A program made the position numbers and the translations under genes. From assembly GCA_025331435.1 (NCBI GenBank), contig JAIWNI010000299.1:1-12263 (forward strand): a DNA stretch of 12,263 nt. The letters are read 5' to 3'. The DNA comes from Choanephora cucurbitarum (lineage: Eukaryota; Mucoromycota; Mucoromycetes; Mucorales; Choanephoraceae). This document shows, piece after piece, positions 1-7,922 of the stretch. Each line of letters opens with the position of its first letter. Within the stretch, counting starts at the first letter, position 1. The notes under the pieces are model-generated. The model had not been told where the DNA came from and did no database searches. It saw nothing but the letters and a program-made list of their open reading frames with translations.

Positions 1-1660
1 ATAGGAGCAGATGCAAATGGGGAAGTCCTCTCTTTTGGTATTCAATGGTTCTGACTAAACCCCTATAAGATCCAAAAGTCTTTTTTGATTTAAGATCGTG
101 AAGTAGCTCTTTCACCTTCATATCAAAAACCCTTGCAACTAAGTCAGGTCTATCAGAAGCAGATTGCCCGGGCGGGAGCTCATCCTGAATCTCAATTCAT
201 CTTGGGTTGGCAGTGAAAGTGATGAAAAGAGATGGCTTGCCAAAATATCTCACAATAGCCATTGAATCTTGATACAGCTTAGCCATAAAGCGAGGACCTC
301 CGGTGTAACTACTGGGCAAGATAAACCGTCTTCCCAAAGAGTCAGCATTAACATCGTCATTAATGAGAGCATCTTGGAGACCATTATAAAGGTCAGCACG
401 GATGTCAGATTGGTGGTTTGTGATCCAATCCAACTTGTTCTGATCACAGATTGCCCATGCATCATCCAAGTACTGTTGGAATAACCTCTTGGCCAAAAAC
501 AAAGTAGGATATTCATTTGCCCTATGATGAAGTCTGTATCGATAGTACAATCTTTGTGTCAATCGAGTAGAGCCATCGCTCAATCTCAGACCCCAGTGCC
601 AGCCTAAATCACCCATGGGAAACAGAAGCGTATAATGCGGTGGCATATACAAAGCATGGTTTTGTGAAATAGCTTTATATGATCGAGATCCCTCATTATC
701 ACGGAGATAGATACGAATATCTCTAAAACTTTCAGAAGTGCTTTAGTTCGGTATAATACCAGCAACTTCATCAGAGGTAAGAAGATTTTCAGTACGATTA
801 TCTGAACCAGCTACTAACTCAATTGTCATTGAAGGATAAATCCGAACAAATGGTGTTTCGCTTTCACTAATCTCAGTATTAATAAGAAGCTCTTGTGCAT
901 TCTTATACAGTCTGGCATAAGGATTTTTTCATGAAGCATTGATGTCAAACTACTTATGATTTCCCTATCCAAATCGCTGTTATTGCCTGCTCTAAGTGAA
1001 GCTGCAAACTGAGGATCAAAGATATACAACTGAGCATATTTTGCATTGTTGTTATCTTCAGATAAAATAGGACCCTGAGTGTGATATACCTGACCATGGA
1101 TTTGGAAAGGCATGTTGGAGATATTGCTATTGCTTATTTCAGAACCCAAAGAAGTAAAAGCAAAAGCAGCATTATATCTTCTGATGTTGTCTCTAAAGTG
1201 CCAGCCTCTGGTGCTTAATTCCTCAAACAAAGTTTTTAGAACTGAAGGTGGTTCTTGCAGGACTTCAAGTTTTGCTCCACCTGCCTTACAGCAACTCATC
1301 CAAAACTTGTTGCGGGATGTGCATTAAAATGGTAACTCAATCTTCCAGTGTTTAGCTCCACAATCAGCACAGATTTCGTTCAATGATCCCAGATAGGATG
1401 GTTGGAGGCGGCCAATCTCAGAAATATAAGCTGCTGGTTGTCGTACAGCTCTGGTTCCGCGTCTACCAGTTGACTCGTTTTGTTGTCTGCGGGCGTACCT
1501 ATTATTTCTTTGTGCCTGATAAAAAAAAATAAGATACAGGTTTGAATAAACAAAAGCTAATACATACACGACACAATTCACAGATTGCATAGTTAGACTC
1601 AAAATGTTCTCTTCTACAGGTGGAACCAATTCTAGGGGCTATAGTACGCTGGTTGCTCAT
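1..1660 (-). pseudogene. Helitron Rep/helicase N-terminal part, decayed and truncated by the window edge
   Basis: This is the N-terminal half of a Helitron replication initiator (Rep, HUH nickase) that would nick and join single-stranded transposon ends in the nucleus. The start ATG is at 1660-1658. Exon 1 ends at 1568, and a 52-nt intron (1567-1516, GTATGT...TATCAG) precedes exon 2. The order of motifs fits Helitron_like_N: CADCGAKHW and a CC-K-G zinc-binding-like part, FRDNIRRYNAAFAFTSL, QIHGQVYHTQGP, LYIFDPQ, then LGWHWGLRL, YYRYRL, GRRFILPSSYTGGPRFM, DSMAIVRYFGKPSLFITFTA, and finally RGLPHLHLL with the HUH histidines at 19-17 and 13-11. The gene is broken. There are in-frame stops at 1326-1324 (TAA), 745-743 (TAA) and 199-197 (TGA, where TANP.W normally has Trp). 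There is also a frameshift in the A6 run at 929-924, just before NPYARLY. The nickase tyrosines and the helicase would lie beyond position 1. Family assignment is firm; the lesions are read directly. Confidence 0.93.
11..19 (-). other. HUH metal-binding motif of the Helitron Rep
   Basis: Read on the minus strand, codons CAT-TTG-CAT give H-L-H inside RGLPHLHLL. In Helitron Rep proteins this motif binds the divalent metal used by the nickase. It lies downstream of the TGA stop at 199-197, so it is not reached by normal translation of this copy. Confidence 0.85.
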
Positions 1661-1779
1661 AATTGTTGTTAAGTGGATAAAGCAAGAGAAGTAAGAGTGA
1701 AAAAAAATATTAATCAGCAAAAGATACATTGGAACTCAGCAAATCACGTGATCTGACAATTTAAATTTTCATTTTTCAG

Positions 1780-1789
1780 TATATATATA
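1780..1789 (-). promoter_or_regulatory. TATA box candidate for the Helitron Rep gene
   Basis: An alternating TATATATATA run lies about 120 nt upstream of the Rep ATG (1660) in its transcription direction. A CACGTG-centred 10-bp palindrome (ATCACGTGAT, 1743-1752) lies between it and the ATG and could be a bHLH-type site. Both are position-based inferences. Confidence 0.4.
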
Positions 1790-1853
1790 GACTAGCCAAC
1801 CTACTCGTTACGCTCGCTTACGGCTGTCGTCGCCTGCGGTTTCGATCCTGGCA
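1790..1853 (+). repeat. tRNA-like (SINE-type) segment or Helitron border, unresolved
   Basis: This GC-rich segment contrasts with its AT-rich surroundings. It has an A-box-like TAGCCAACC (1793-1801) and a B-box-like GGTTTCGATCC (1838-1848), about 48 nt apart as in a tRNA gene. Between them, TTACGCTCGCTTACGG resembles the D-arm/anticodon region of tRNA-derived SINE heads. The A box departs from consensus in its second half, and the predicted T stem does not pair well, so it is not a functional tRNA. An alternative reading is a Helitron boundary: on the minus strand CTAG (1795-1792) is followed directly by TC (1791-1790). Confidence 0.3.
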
Positions 1854-1938
1854 AACCACCCCCAACCACCCACACACCCCACACCCACACCCACAATACA
1901 CCCACACACCACCCACACCCACACACCACCCCCACCGC
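1854..1938. repeat. CA/CCCACACC-rich simple repeat (minisatellite-like)
   Basis: About 85 bp consist almost only of A and C on the plus strand, as irregular units such as CCACCCACACACC and CCCACACCCACACCC. The minus strand is therefore G/T rich, with many GGG and GG runs. The units are too irregular for a clean period. It follows directly on the tRNA-like segment, as a simple-repeat tail would follow a SINE head, but this link is an inference. Confidence 0.75.
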
Positions 1939-2053
1939 CTCATTAATCAATAATGTTTCTCCTAAATTTAAGTCATCAAGAGTATTGAAATATATAATGA
2001 GATTGTTTATTTGAGTTATGTGCAAATTAATAATTAGATGAGAAGTTCTGGAT

Positions 2054-2075
2054 CACTACAAAAAATTCTAGGTTA
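2054..2075 (+). repeat. Left terminal inverted repeat of the CACTA element
   Basis: The end begins CACTACAAAAAATTCTA and finishes with GGTTA. It matches the reverse complement of 6910-6931 except at base 6 (C here, T there). The last eight bases are themselves the first copy of the subterminal octamer CTAGGTTA. Confidence 0.92.
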
Positions 2076-2412
2076 AAATCTAGGTGAAATCTGAGTTAAA
2101 AAAACCCAAACTCTATGGAAAAAGTGTAAGCTCGAGGTTAGAATATGGGTTATAATCTAGAAATAGGTTACATCTGGGTTTTTGGTGGGTGAATTTAACC
2201 TAGAATCTATGGAATTTTTGTAATTTCTAGGTAGTGTTTAGGTTGTAACTTGTTCTAGGTTATGGTAATTTTGAGTCTGGGTTTTTTGTTTCACTAGTTT
2301 CTAGGTTAATCGCAGCTTGCCTCAGGGTTATAACCTTTAATTAACCTAGATCTATGGAGGGCCAAGGTTATAACTTAAAGAGCAAATTAAATCATGGTTA
2401 TCGATAGGTTAT
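2068..2412. repeat. Left subterminal repeat array (CTAGGTTA motif)
   Basis: Exact copies of the octamer lie at 2068-2075, 2255-2262 and 2301-2308 (forward, CTAGGTTA) and at 2196-2203 and 2342-2349 (inverted, TAACCTAG). Many near copies (for example TAGGTTA, GGGTTATAA, TAGGTTGTAA) lie between them. A second word, TCTATGGA, occurs three times, at about 2112, 2206 and 2352. In En/Spm, clustered subterminal motifs are bound by the small TnpA protein during synapsis; the same role here is inferred. Confidence 0.85.
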
Positions 2413-2449
2413 AGCGATATTTGACGATTCATCATATGGGAGGTTTGCT

Positions 2450-3243
2450 TTACATACACCGTTTATTCAATAATAATGAGGAATACAATAATAAACTGTT
2501 AAAGCTGGTAGGTGAAATAGATGCATGCTTATTCTTCAGCTTTGCTTTCTAGATAATATAATCAGTTAGTTTGATTGATTGAGGACGCTCTCTCTTGAAA
2601 CTCTATAAAACATCATCTAATAATTGCTGATATTTACCTCTTCTTGTTGATGGCCTTCGATTTGTTTGACCAGCACTGCGAGATCAAAAACTCTACAGGA
2701 CCACAAACCCTCACATTCCAGAAGAAACTGGAACTCTTCATCTTTCTCTGTCAACTTGTCCACAACCGAACTAGCCAAGCTGATTCTATCCATGGGCGAG
2801 ACGTTCTTGTAAAACTTACCATGATTTTCCTCCTTTTCGGCATAGAAGTCGCATACCAGTTTAACTTTTTTGCCGATTTTCTTGTACATGATGTCCAAGT
2901 CATCCTGATCCTTCTCAGCAAAGACCTGTCCAAGCAGAGCCATAATCTTTTGCTTTTCCTTACCTTTGTTGGGCTTGGCGTACGTAAAGCGAGAAACTAC
3001 AGGAGCAAGCGCAGAGAATCCTGGCTGGGCTGGTCGAGGTTGTTGTAGTTGCTCTAAAACCAACCTGTCGCGATCGGACAAAGCCTCCAATTGTCTTGCA
3101 AAATTGGCTTGTTGGTCATCTAAAGCTGCTCTGTGCGCCATCATTTCCTCTCTCATTTCTTGTCTGAACTCTGTTGTGAATTGTTGAATAGAGGCAACCA
3201 ACTCAGTTAATTGCTGTTGAGCTGAAGCGTTTCTGGGAGCCAT
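2450..3243 (-). CDS. Element-encoded second protein: coiled coil plus basic region, unknown family
   Basis: I do not recognise this protein. The ATG is at 3243-3241, and the first coding exon (3243-2638, 202 codons) has no lesion. Residues about 9-68 are Gln/Glu-rich and heptad-like, so probably coiled coil. A Pro-rich link (PRPAQPG, about 69-75) follows. Residues about 86-197 form a second domain with a basic start (KPNKGKEKQK), a KKIGKKVKL patch, one Cys in VCDFY and two in ECEGLWSC. Reading straight through adds six residues and stops at 2617. A more likely end is splicing of an intron at 2637-2549 (GTAAAT donor, CTAAC branch, TCTAG acceptor), which adds about 32 residues starting KAKLKNK and stops at 2450. 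It is transcribed away from the transposase from a shared intergenic region. Its position next to the subterminal repeats suggests a TnpA-like DNA-binding accessory; this is inference without sequence homology. Exon 1 is well supported, exon 2 less so. Confidence 0.72.
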
Positions 3244-3740
3244 TTGATATCTGTAATCTTTCGTTAAGAAAGTGGATTATCAAATCGAGATTAATAATAG
3301 AAACAAAAGGCATCAAATAATAATTGAACTTACAGTTTGTAAAGAGGGAGAAATAAAGAGTACTACAATAAAAAGAAAGGTTAAAAATGCATTAAATCGA
3401 ATAAGTTACAGCCATAGTGATTTTGAATTACCTTAAAAGTGTCGAGGGGACAAAAGGAAAAGGAAAACTGTTTCTAGTTAGCCGACTTAAATGGACTTAC
3501 CTATCTTGGCGAACCAATAATGATTTAGAATGAAACAACCGCAGTACTTCAATAAAGTAATTGGCATCTAAAGAAAACGATCTAAATAAGGTAATTTGAC
3601 AGGAACAGATCGCTATTGGTCAAGTATCGCTGAATGATAGTAGAGTGGATAACTCGAAAATCCGTAGACTTGACCGCAGTGAGCATATATAAAGGACCCA
3701 TCAAATGTATTATCATCATTCCATCTATTTCTATTTAACC
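3244..3740. promoter_or_regulatory. Divergent promoter region with probable 5' UTR introns of the minus-strand gene
   Basis: About 500 bp lie between the two divergent starts, with no protein-coding signal of its own. On the minus strand two good introns can be drawn upstream of the ATG. One is 3431-3363 (AAG/GTAATT donor, TTAAC, TTGTAG acceptor, 69 nt). The other is 3333-3251 (GTAAGT donor, CTTAAC, TTACAG acceptor, 83 nt), whose acceptor lies only 7 nt before the ATG. They would split the leader and leave a 29-nt middle exon. Transcript ends are not visible from sequence. Confidence 0.5.
3686..3693 (+). promoter_or_regulatory. TATA box of transposase gene 1
   Basis: TATATAAA sits 48 nt before the ATG at 3741. 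Transcription starting about 25-30 nt downstream would miss the in-frame ATG at 3705 and use the one at 3741, which is also where similarity to the second transposase begins. Confidence 0.65.
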
Positions 3741-6617
3741 ATGCCTTACTGTTACATTTGCAAGAAGAACTTTAACCAAAGAGAGTTCGACAAAGACCAG
3801 AACGCACACGAAAAGCAAGAAATCGAACAAAAATTCTTGCAATTCACCACTGCAAGCTCCAAGACAGTTCATCCCTCTGAGTCCGTTGATGAGGATGCTG
3901 TTATGGTTGATGTTGCTCAAGAAGTAGGTGAAGCTATTGTTCAAAACCAGCAAGTAGAAGATGAAGAGGATGACGAAATGCCATTAAATGAAGTTCAAGA
4001 GGTCAATGCATACCTTGAAAAGCATTTGGAAACAGTCAACTGCCCTCTGGTGGCCGATCTCGACCTAAACGGTGCATCCTTGGATCACTTTGAAAGAATC
4101 AACATTGATCTGAAGATGTTGATGAGAGAAATCAAAGTCAACAACAGTGGTCAAGAAAGACTGATCAAGAAGTTTAACGAGATCTTGAAGAGTCCCGGTT
4201 ACGTTATGTACTTACCTATTTTGTATGTTCTTTTGGATACTAAACAGATCCTTATCCACTGTAGCTGGTCCACCTTTGCTGACTCCTTACAAGACTACCA
4301 AGCTTGTTCAGAAGCACTATGGCGTCCAGAAGGAAACATATGATGTCCTGTGAGAACAGATCTCATATGTTTTATGATGACAAGCAAACAGGTTGCAGCT
4401 GTCCCAACAGCAGCAGATACAAAGAAGACGGTGTTACTCCTGTGGCTACCATAACCCAGCTTCCTTTATATAAACAGCTTGCCACCTTTTTTAACACTTC
4501 CGACAGCCGTCAGCAATTGTTGTATCGTGCCAATTGGAAGACCTCAAGAAGCAACCAGTCTTATAGAGACATCTTCGACGGCAGAAACTACCAAAAGAAC
4601 AAGCATTTGTTCATGAACGACTTTGATTTGGCTTTAGCCCTCTACATTGACGGATTTTCTCCACAAAAGAGAGGCTCAGTCACCATGATTACATTCATGG
4701 CCGTCATCTTAAATCTTCCTCCTGATGTTCGGTAAGTACAACATAACGTAAGAACTTTCTCCTATCTTAATAACATGACTTTAGTTACAAGAAGGAAAAC
4801 ATGTTGCAAGTTTTTATCACGTTTGGTGATAAAAAGCCAAAGAACATCTTTAGCTATCTTGCGCCTACCTTCAAAGACCTTTTAACATTGCAAACTAAGG
4901 GTATGAGGGTCAAGACGTACGATGGACAAGAGTTCTTTTTCAAGGCTTTTGTTTTAGCTGTGGTTGGTGACTTTCCTGCCATGTCCGAACTCTTGGCCCA
5001 CAAAACACATGCATCAATGTTTGGATGCAGAATTTGTTTGATCAAGGGAGTCAAGCATCCAGGCCGAAATGGGTTCTGCTTTGTTGGTGACAAGGAAAAC
5101 GATGAAATAAGACAAAAGAAGAATTTTGATGTTGAAGAAGTAAGTGTTTGAGAATATATAAATTTATGTTTCGCTTTCTTTTACTTACTCTGTTGTGTAG
5201 GAGACAGAGGGTATCAAGCACAGCACGCCTTTGAAATACTTTGCTTGTTTTTCAGATTCGTCCTTTGTTGCCTTGATGAGTTGCATCTGTGGGGCCATCA
5301 TGCTGCCAAGCAGCTGTGGTACCTAATCACCACCAAAGATGCCCTATCTTTAGATGATTCAAGAAACGTACTTGCTTTGAAGCCACAATTTAGAAAGCTT
5401 GTTGCAGAAGCTATGGTTGAAGCAGAAAAGCAATCACCAAGTGGGGCTTTTGATGGAAAGTTTATAGGTAATTACAAGCACTTTTTGATACAGCAACAGA
5501 GCATTAATTGTAGAGGAAATTTCGTTCTTTTGTAGATCTTGAAGCCAAGTCTGGTCATGCTAGAGGTGTAGATTGGATCAGTTTTTTACTGTATATTGTT
5601 CCAAATATTCTTCCAGATGCTTACCTTGAACAAAATTACAAGTCAAGCCAAGTAAACAGACGCCTAACACAGGTCGAACTTGACGACATCTTTTGCGCTC
5701 TTCGTAGTCTTTCTGAAGCTTGCTCAATTTCGCTCCAATATGAAATAACTCGAGTAGACGTAGCAAAGATTGAAAACAATATTGCTGATTGGCATCGTTT
5801 CCTAAAAAAATACTTCAAACCATATGTTTTCAACGCTAATCAGCATGCTCTTCAACATATTGGATTTATCATTAAGCAACAAGGCCCTTTAAGATGCATT
5901 AGTGCTCGACCCTTGGAACGCTTGATAGGTATGACCAAGTCAACTATCCGTTCAAACCGTAACCCGGGACAAAATGCTATAAACGAGATGAACACTACGT
6001 TTGTGTTAAATTATCACAATCGTACTATCATTGAGCATCCTTCTTACCTGTTTCCCTCCACTGATAACACTTTTACTCTTGAAAGTACCCAACCAAGAAA
6101 GCTACTTGTAAATTCTGTAGAAGCCAGAAGAGTCCACCTTGAGAGTGCTCTACAAAGCTATTTTGTGCGAACAAGGATAGAAAACAAAGAAGACATGTCA
6201 AGTGTCTCTGTTTTTGGCAAATTAACTTTGCTCAAAAATAGATGTACCATAAAGACTGCCAATACTGTTCTTGTAGAACTTCAGGTGAACACCGGAGAAA
6301 CGCAAGACAGGATTTTTCATCACTTCATTGCAACTGTAACATTAATCTTTAGATTGAATTCAAACACGCCTCTACTTCTAGTACGCATTCATAAGCGAAT
6401 TCAAGTCCAGGAAGCATCCAACAGATTCAAGTATCCCTTTTTAAGCGCTCAACAAGAACTGAACGACGATGATGACAAGTTTTCTGTTATATCTATCGAA
6501 CAAGTCAAGTCTTTAGTTTCTTCCGTTTCTACAAGCAGTGCCAAATACTTTATCTGGGATTCTTCAACCGTTAAAAAAAAGAAGTTTGGAATCTTCAATC
6601 AGCTTTATATTGCTTAG
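3741..6617 (+). pseudogene. Plavaka-like CACTA transposase 1, five exons, two frameshifts
   Basis: This is a Tnp2/Transposase_21-type transposase that would cut and paste the surrounding element. Exons: 3741-4197, 4265-4731, 4785-5139, 5201-5467, 5536-6617. All splice phases close, and the corrected length is about 875 residues. It starts MPYCYIC, a degenerate zinc finger, followed by an acidic stretch. Motifs follow in order: C-P...SRYK, IDGF (Asp codon 4649-4651), LNLPPDVR, VVGDFPAMSE (Asp 4969-4971), GCRICL, DELHLWGHH (5275-5298), LLYIVP and QQGPLR...ER. Two single-base lesions break it. One extra base at about 4345-4349 (GTCCTGTG) shifts YDV/CENRS. One missing base at 5273-5275 lies just before DELH. 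The first intron has a weak donor (GTTACG), chosen because its position and phase match the second transposase. The 3' part, 5536-6617, is open throughout. Family is firm; the first exon junction is the least certain. Confidence 0.88.
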
Positions 6618-6643
6618 TTTGTTTCTCATCAGTTTTCACTTAG

Positions 6644-6649
6644 AATAAA
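6644..6649 (+). terminator. Polyadenylation signal of transposase gene 1
   Basis: AATAAA lies 27 nt after the TAG stop (6615-6617) and is followed by an A run. Position and hexamer fit a fungal cleavage/polyadenylation signal. Confidence 0.6.
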
Positions 6650-6736
6650 AAAAAAAGTTTCAAGAAGTTCGAAAAAAAGTTTTTCACAAGTGCTTATTGC
6701 ACAGTCACTCCCTTTGTTTAGTGTTTTGTAAAATAT

Positions 6737-6917
6737 CTTAACCTTGAAATTAACCTAGATTTGATCTGGAAGTAGGTTATGCATTTTTTTAAAATAAAAA
6801 ATCGGTGTTCCAATCTTCTCGAATATTTCAACTAGAAATTAACTCAGAAGTGGGTAATGCCCAAGTTATAACCTAGATCTAACTTTACTCTGGGTAATTT
6901 TATAGGTTCTAACCTAG
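6737..6917. repeat. Right subterminal repeat array (TAACCTAG motif)
   Basis: Exact TAACCTAG octamers lie at 6751-6758, 6869-6876 and 6910-6917, all pointing outward like the TIR copy. Degenerate copies (TAACCTTG, GTAGGTTATG, GGGTAAT, TAGGTTCTAACC) lie among them. This array is shorter and less dense than the left one, an asymmetry also known between En/Spm ends. Confidence 0.82.
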
Positions 6918-6931
6918 AATTTTTTATAGTG
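6910..6931 (-). repeat. Right terminal inverted repeat of the CACTA element
   Basis: Read on the minus strand it begins CACTATAAAAAATTCTA and ends GGTTA, matching the left end at 21 of 22 bases. The element ends at G6931; TTATGTCC follows outside. Confidence 0.92.
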
Positions 6932-7836
6932 TTATGTCCACAAATTAGTATTACATCCCAACTGGATCTATAAGATAACTCCTCGGTATGTTAATCGTCA
7001 GTAATGACGTGATAGTAATCTGAACACCTATGTCCTATAATTATAAGCATTGAGATATTAAAAGCTTTTTCTTTATTAATTTCATTTCAGTAAATGCTTT
7101 TCGAAAACAGTAGTCTTTCAAATACAGAGTTGGTGATCATAATGTAATTTTAAATCTCTACTCAAAGGATATAGATATGCATGCTATTTTAGGCCGATAA
7201 TAGTGTTTTCGATATTTTGATCCAAATACGTTAGTAGGTGGAAAAACACAAAGACAAGGTTTTACTTACAAATATATATTCCATTTGAATCTTTTTTCTT
7301 CACAAAATTACTTTGTTTGATAAATGCTAAATTATTTGGATTTGTTGACAAACATTTCTAAAAAGGCAAATGTAGAGACTAAAATAATGGATAGAAGCAT
7401 TTGATATGGAAAGATCATACTTGGATACGAAAGTTTAAAAGATTGCACACGAAATGATGATAGTTACGCAAACATAATCCAAATACATGTTAACTCATAA
7501 CGTTTCTTTTTTTGGTAGTGAAGACGCTTGGGCCATATGGCCAACATTGTATGTAGAAAAAGCTAGATCCTGATTACAAATCGAAAATTGAATTCAATCT
7601 ATTCTTGACAACATCTGTAATCATTGATGCATTTCACAACACTTAATCCACATAATACACCACCAAATTGTCGAAGTTATGAGGTACAAAAAACTTTAAT
7701 TGATACCATAACAGGACATTTTATTCTACGAGTAATGTTATGATTGCAAACCTTAAAAGATTCTCTACACTGATATTTCCTTAATATATACTTAGAATCA
7801 ACAGACAAATACCTTTTTTGTATAAAGTCATTGTTG
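6932..7836. other. AT-rich stretch without a recognisable gene
   Basis: About 900 bp separate the right end of the CACTA element from the promoter of the second transposase. I see no open frame with family similarity on either strand and no second CACTA terminus or octamer cluster. The only structured item is a 12-bp palindrome, GGCCATATGGCC, at 7531-7542. Part of this stretch may be the 5' end of the second element. Confidence 0.6.
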
Positions 7837-7845
7837 TATATAAGG
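7837..7845 (+). promoter_or_regulatory. TATA box of transposase gene 2
   Basis: TATATAAGG lies 86 nt upstream of the ATG at 7923. A weaker TATAAAG lies at 7821-7827. Either places the transcription start after the in-frame TTG at 7818, so the ATG at 7923 is the sensible start. Confidence 0.5.
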
Positions 7846-7922
7846 TGACTAAATCCAACGACAAAGTTATCCCTACTTCTTTTCCGCTATATTTCTCAAT
7901 TTACCTGTCTCATTATTACACA

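Larger units (their letters stand above)
2054..6931 (+). mobile_element. CACTA/EnSpm-type (Plavaka-like) DNA transposon, two genes
   Basis: A 4878-bp element is bounded by 22-bp terminal inverted repeats that start CACTA and match at 21 of 22 positions. Inside the ends lie clusters of CTAGGTTA-like subterminal motifs. It encodes a cut-and-paste transposase (plus strand, 3741-6617, two frameshifts) and a divergently transcribed small protein (minus strand, 3243-2450, open). The CACTA ends and the Tnp2-type transposase support the superfamily independently. The immediate 3-bp flanks are GAT on the left and TTA on the right, so no target-site duplication is visible. The insertion may be old, or one flank may have been rearranged. 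The transposase lesions make it non-autonomous unless supplied in trans. Confidence 0.9.

Noticed and set aside
197..199. TGA at a conserved Trp codon as a sign of a TGA=Trp genetic code
   Set aside because: The same gene also has two TAA stops and a frameshift, and other genes here end normally, so decay explains it better.
1801..2025. A 74-codon minus-strand open frame rich in V, W, G and C
   Set aside because: It is the translation of the CA-rich simple repeat; the composition is an artefact and no motif or neighbour supports a protein.
2644..3048. A 134-codon plus-strand open frame opposite the small transposon gene
   Set aside because: It is an antisense shadow of the minus-strand gene, which has a better start, composition, splice sites and length.
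3705..3740. Upstream in-frame ATG at 3705 as the start of transposase 1
   Set aside because: It lies 12 nt after the TATA box, so probably before the transcription start, and the added residues have no counterpart in transposase 2.
4223..4247. Short intron GTATGT...AAACAG as the first intron of transposase 1
   Set aside because: It would be only 25 nt with the branch site almost touching the acceptor; 4198-4264 matches the position and phase of the second transposase intron.
7531..7542. 12-bp palindrome GGCCATATGGCC
   Set aside because: A single isolated palindrome in non-coding DNA with no partner, repeat or gene context.
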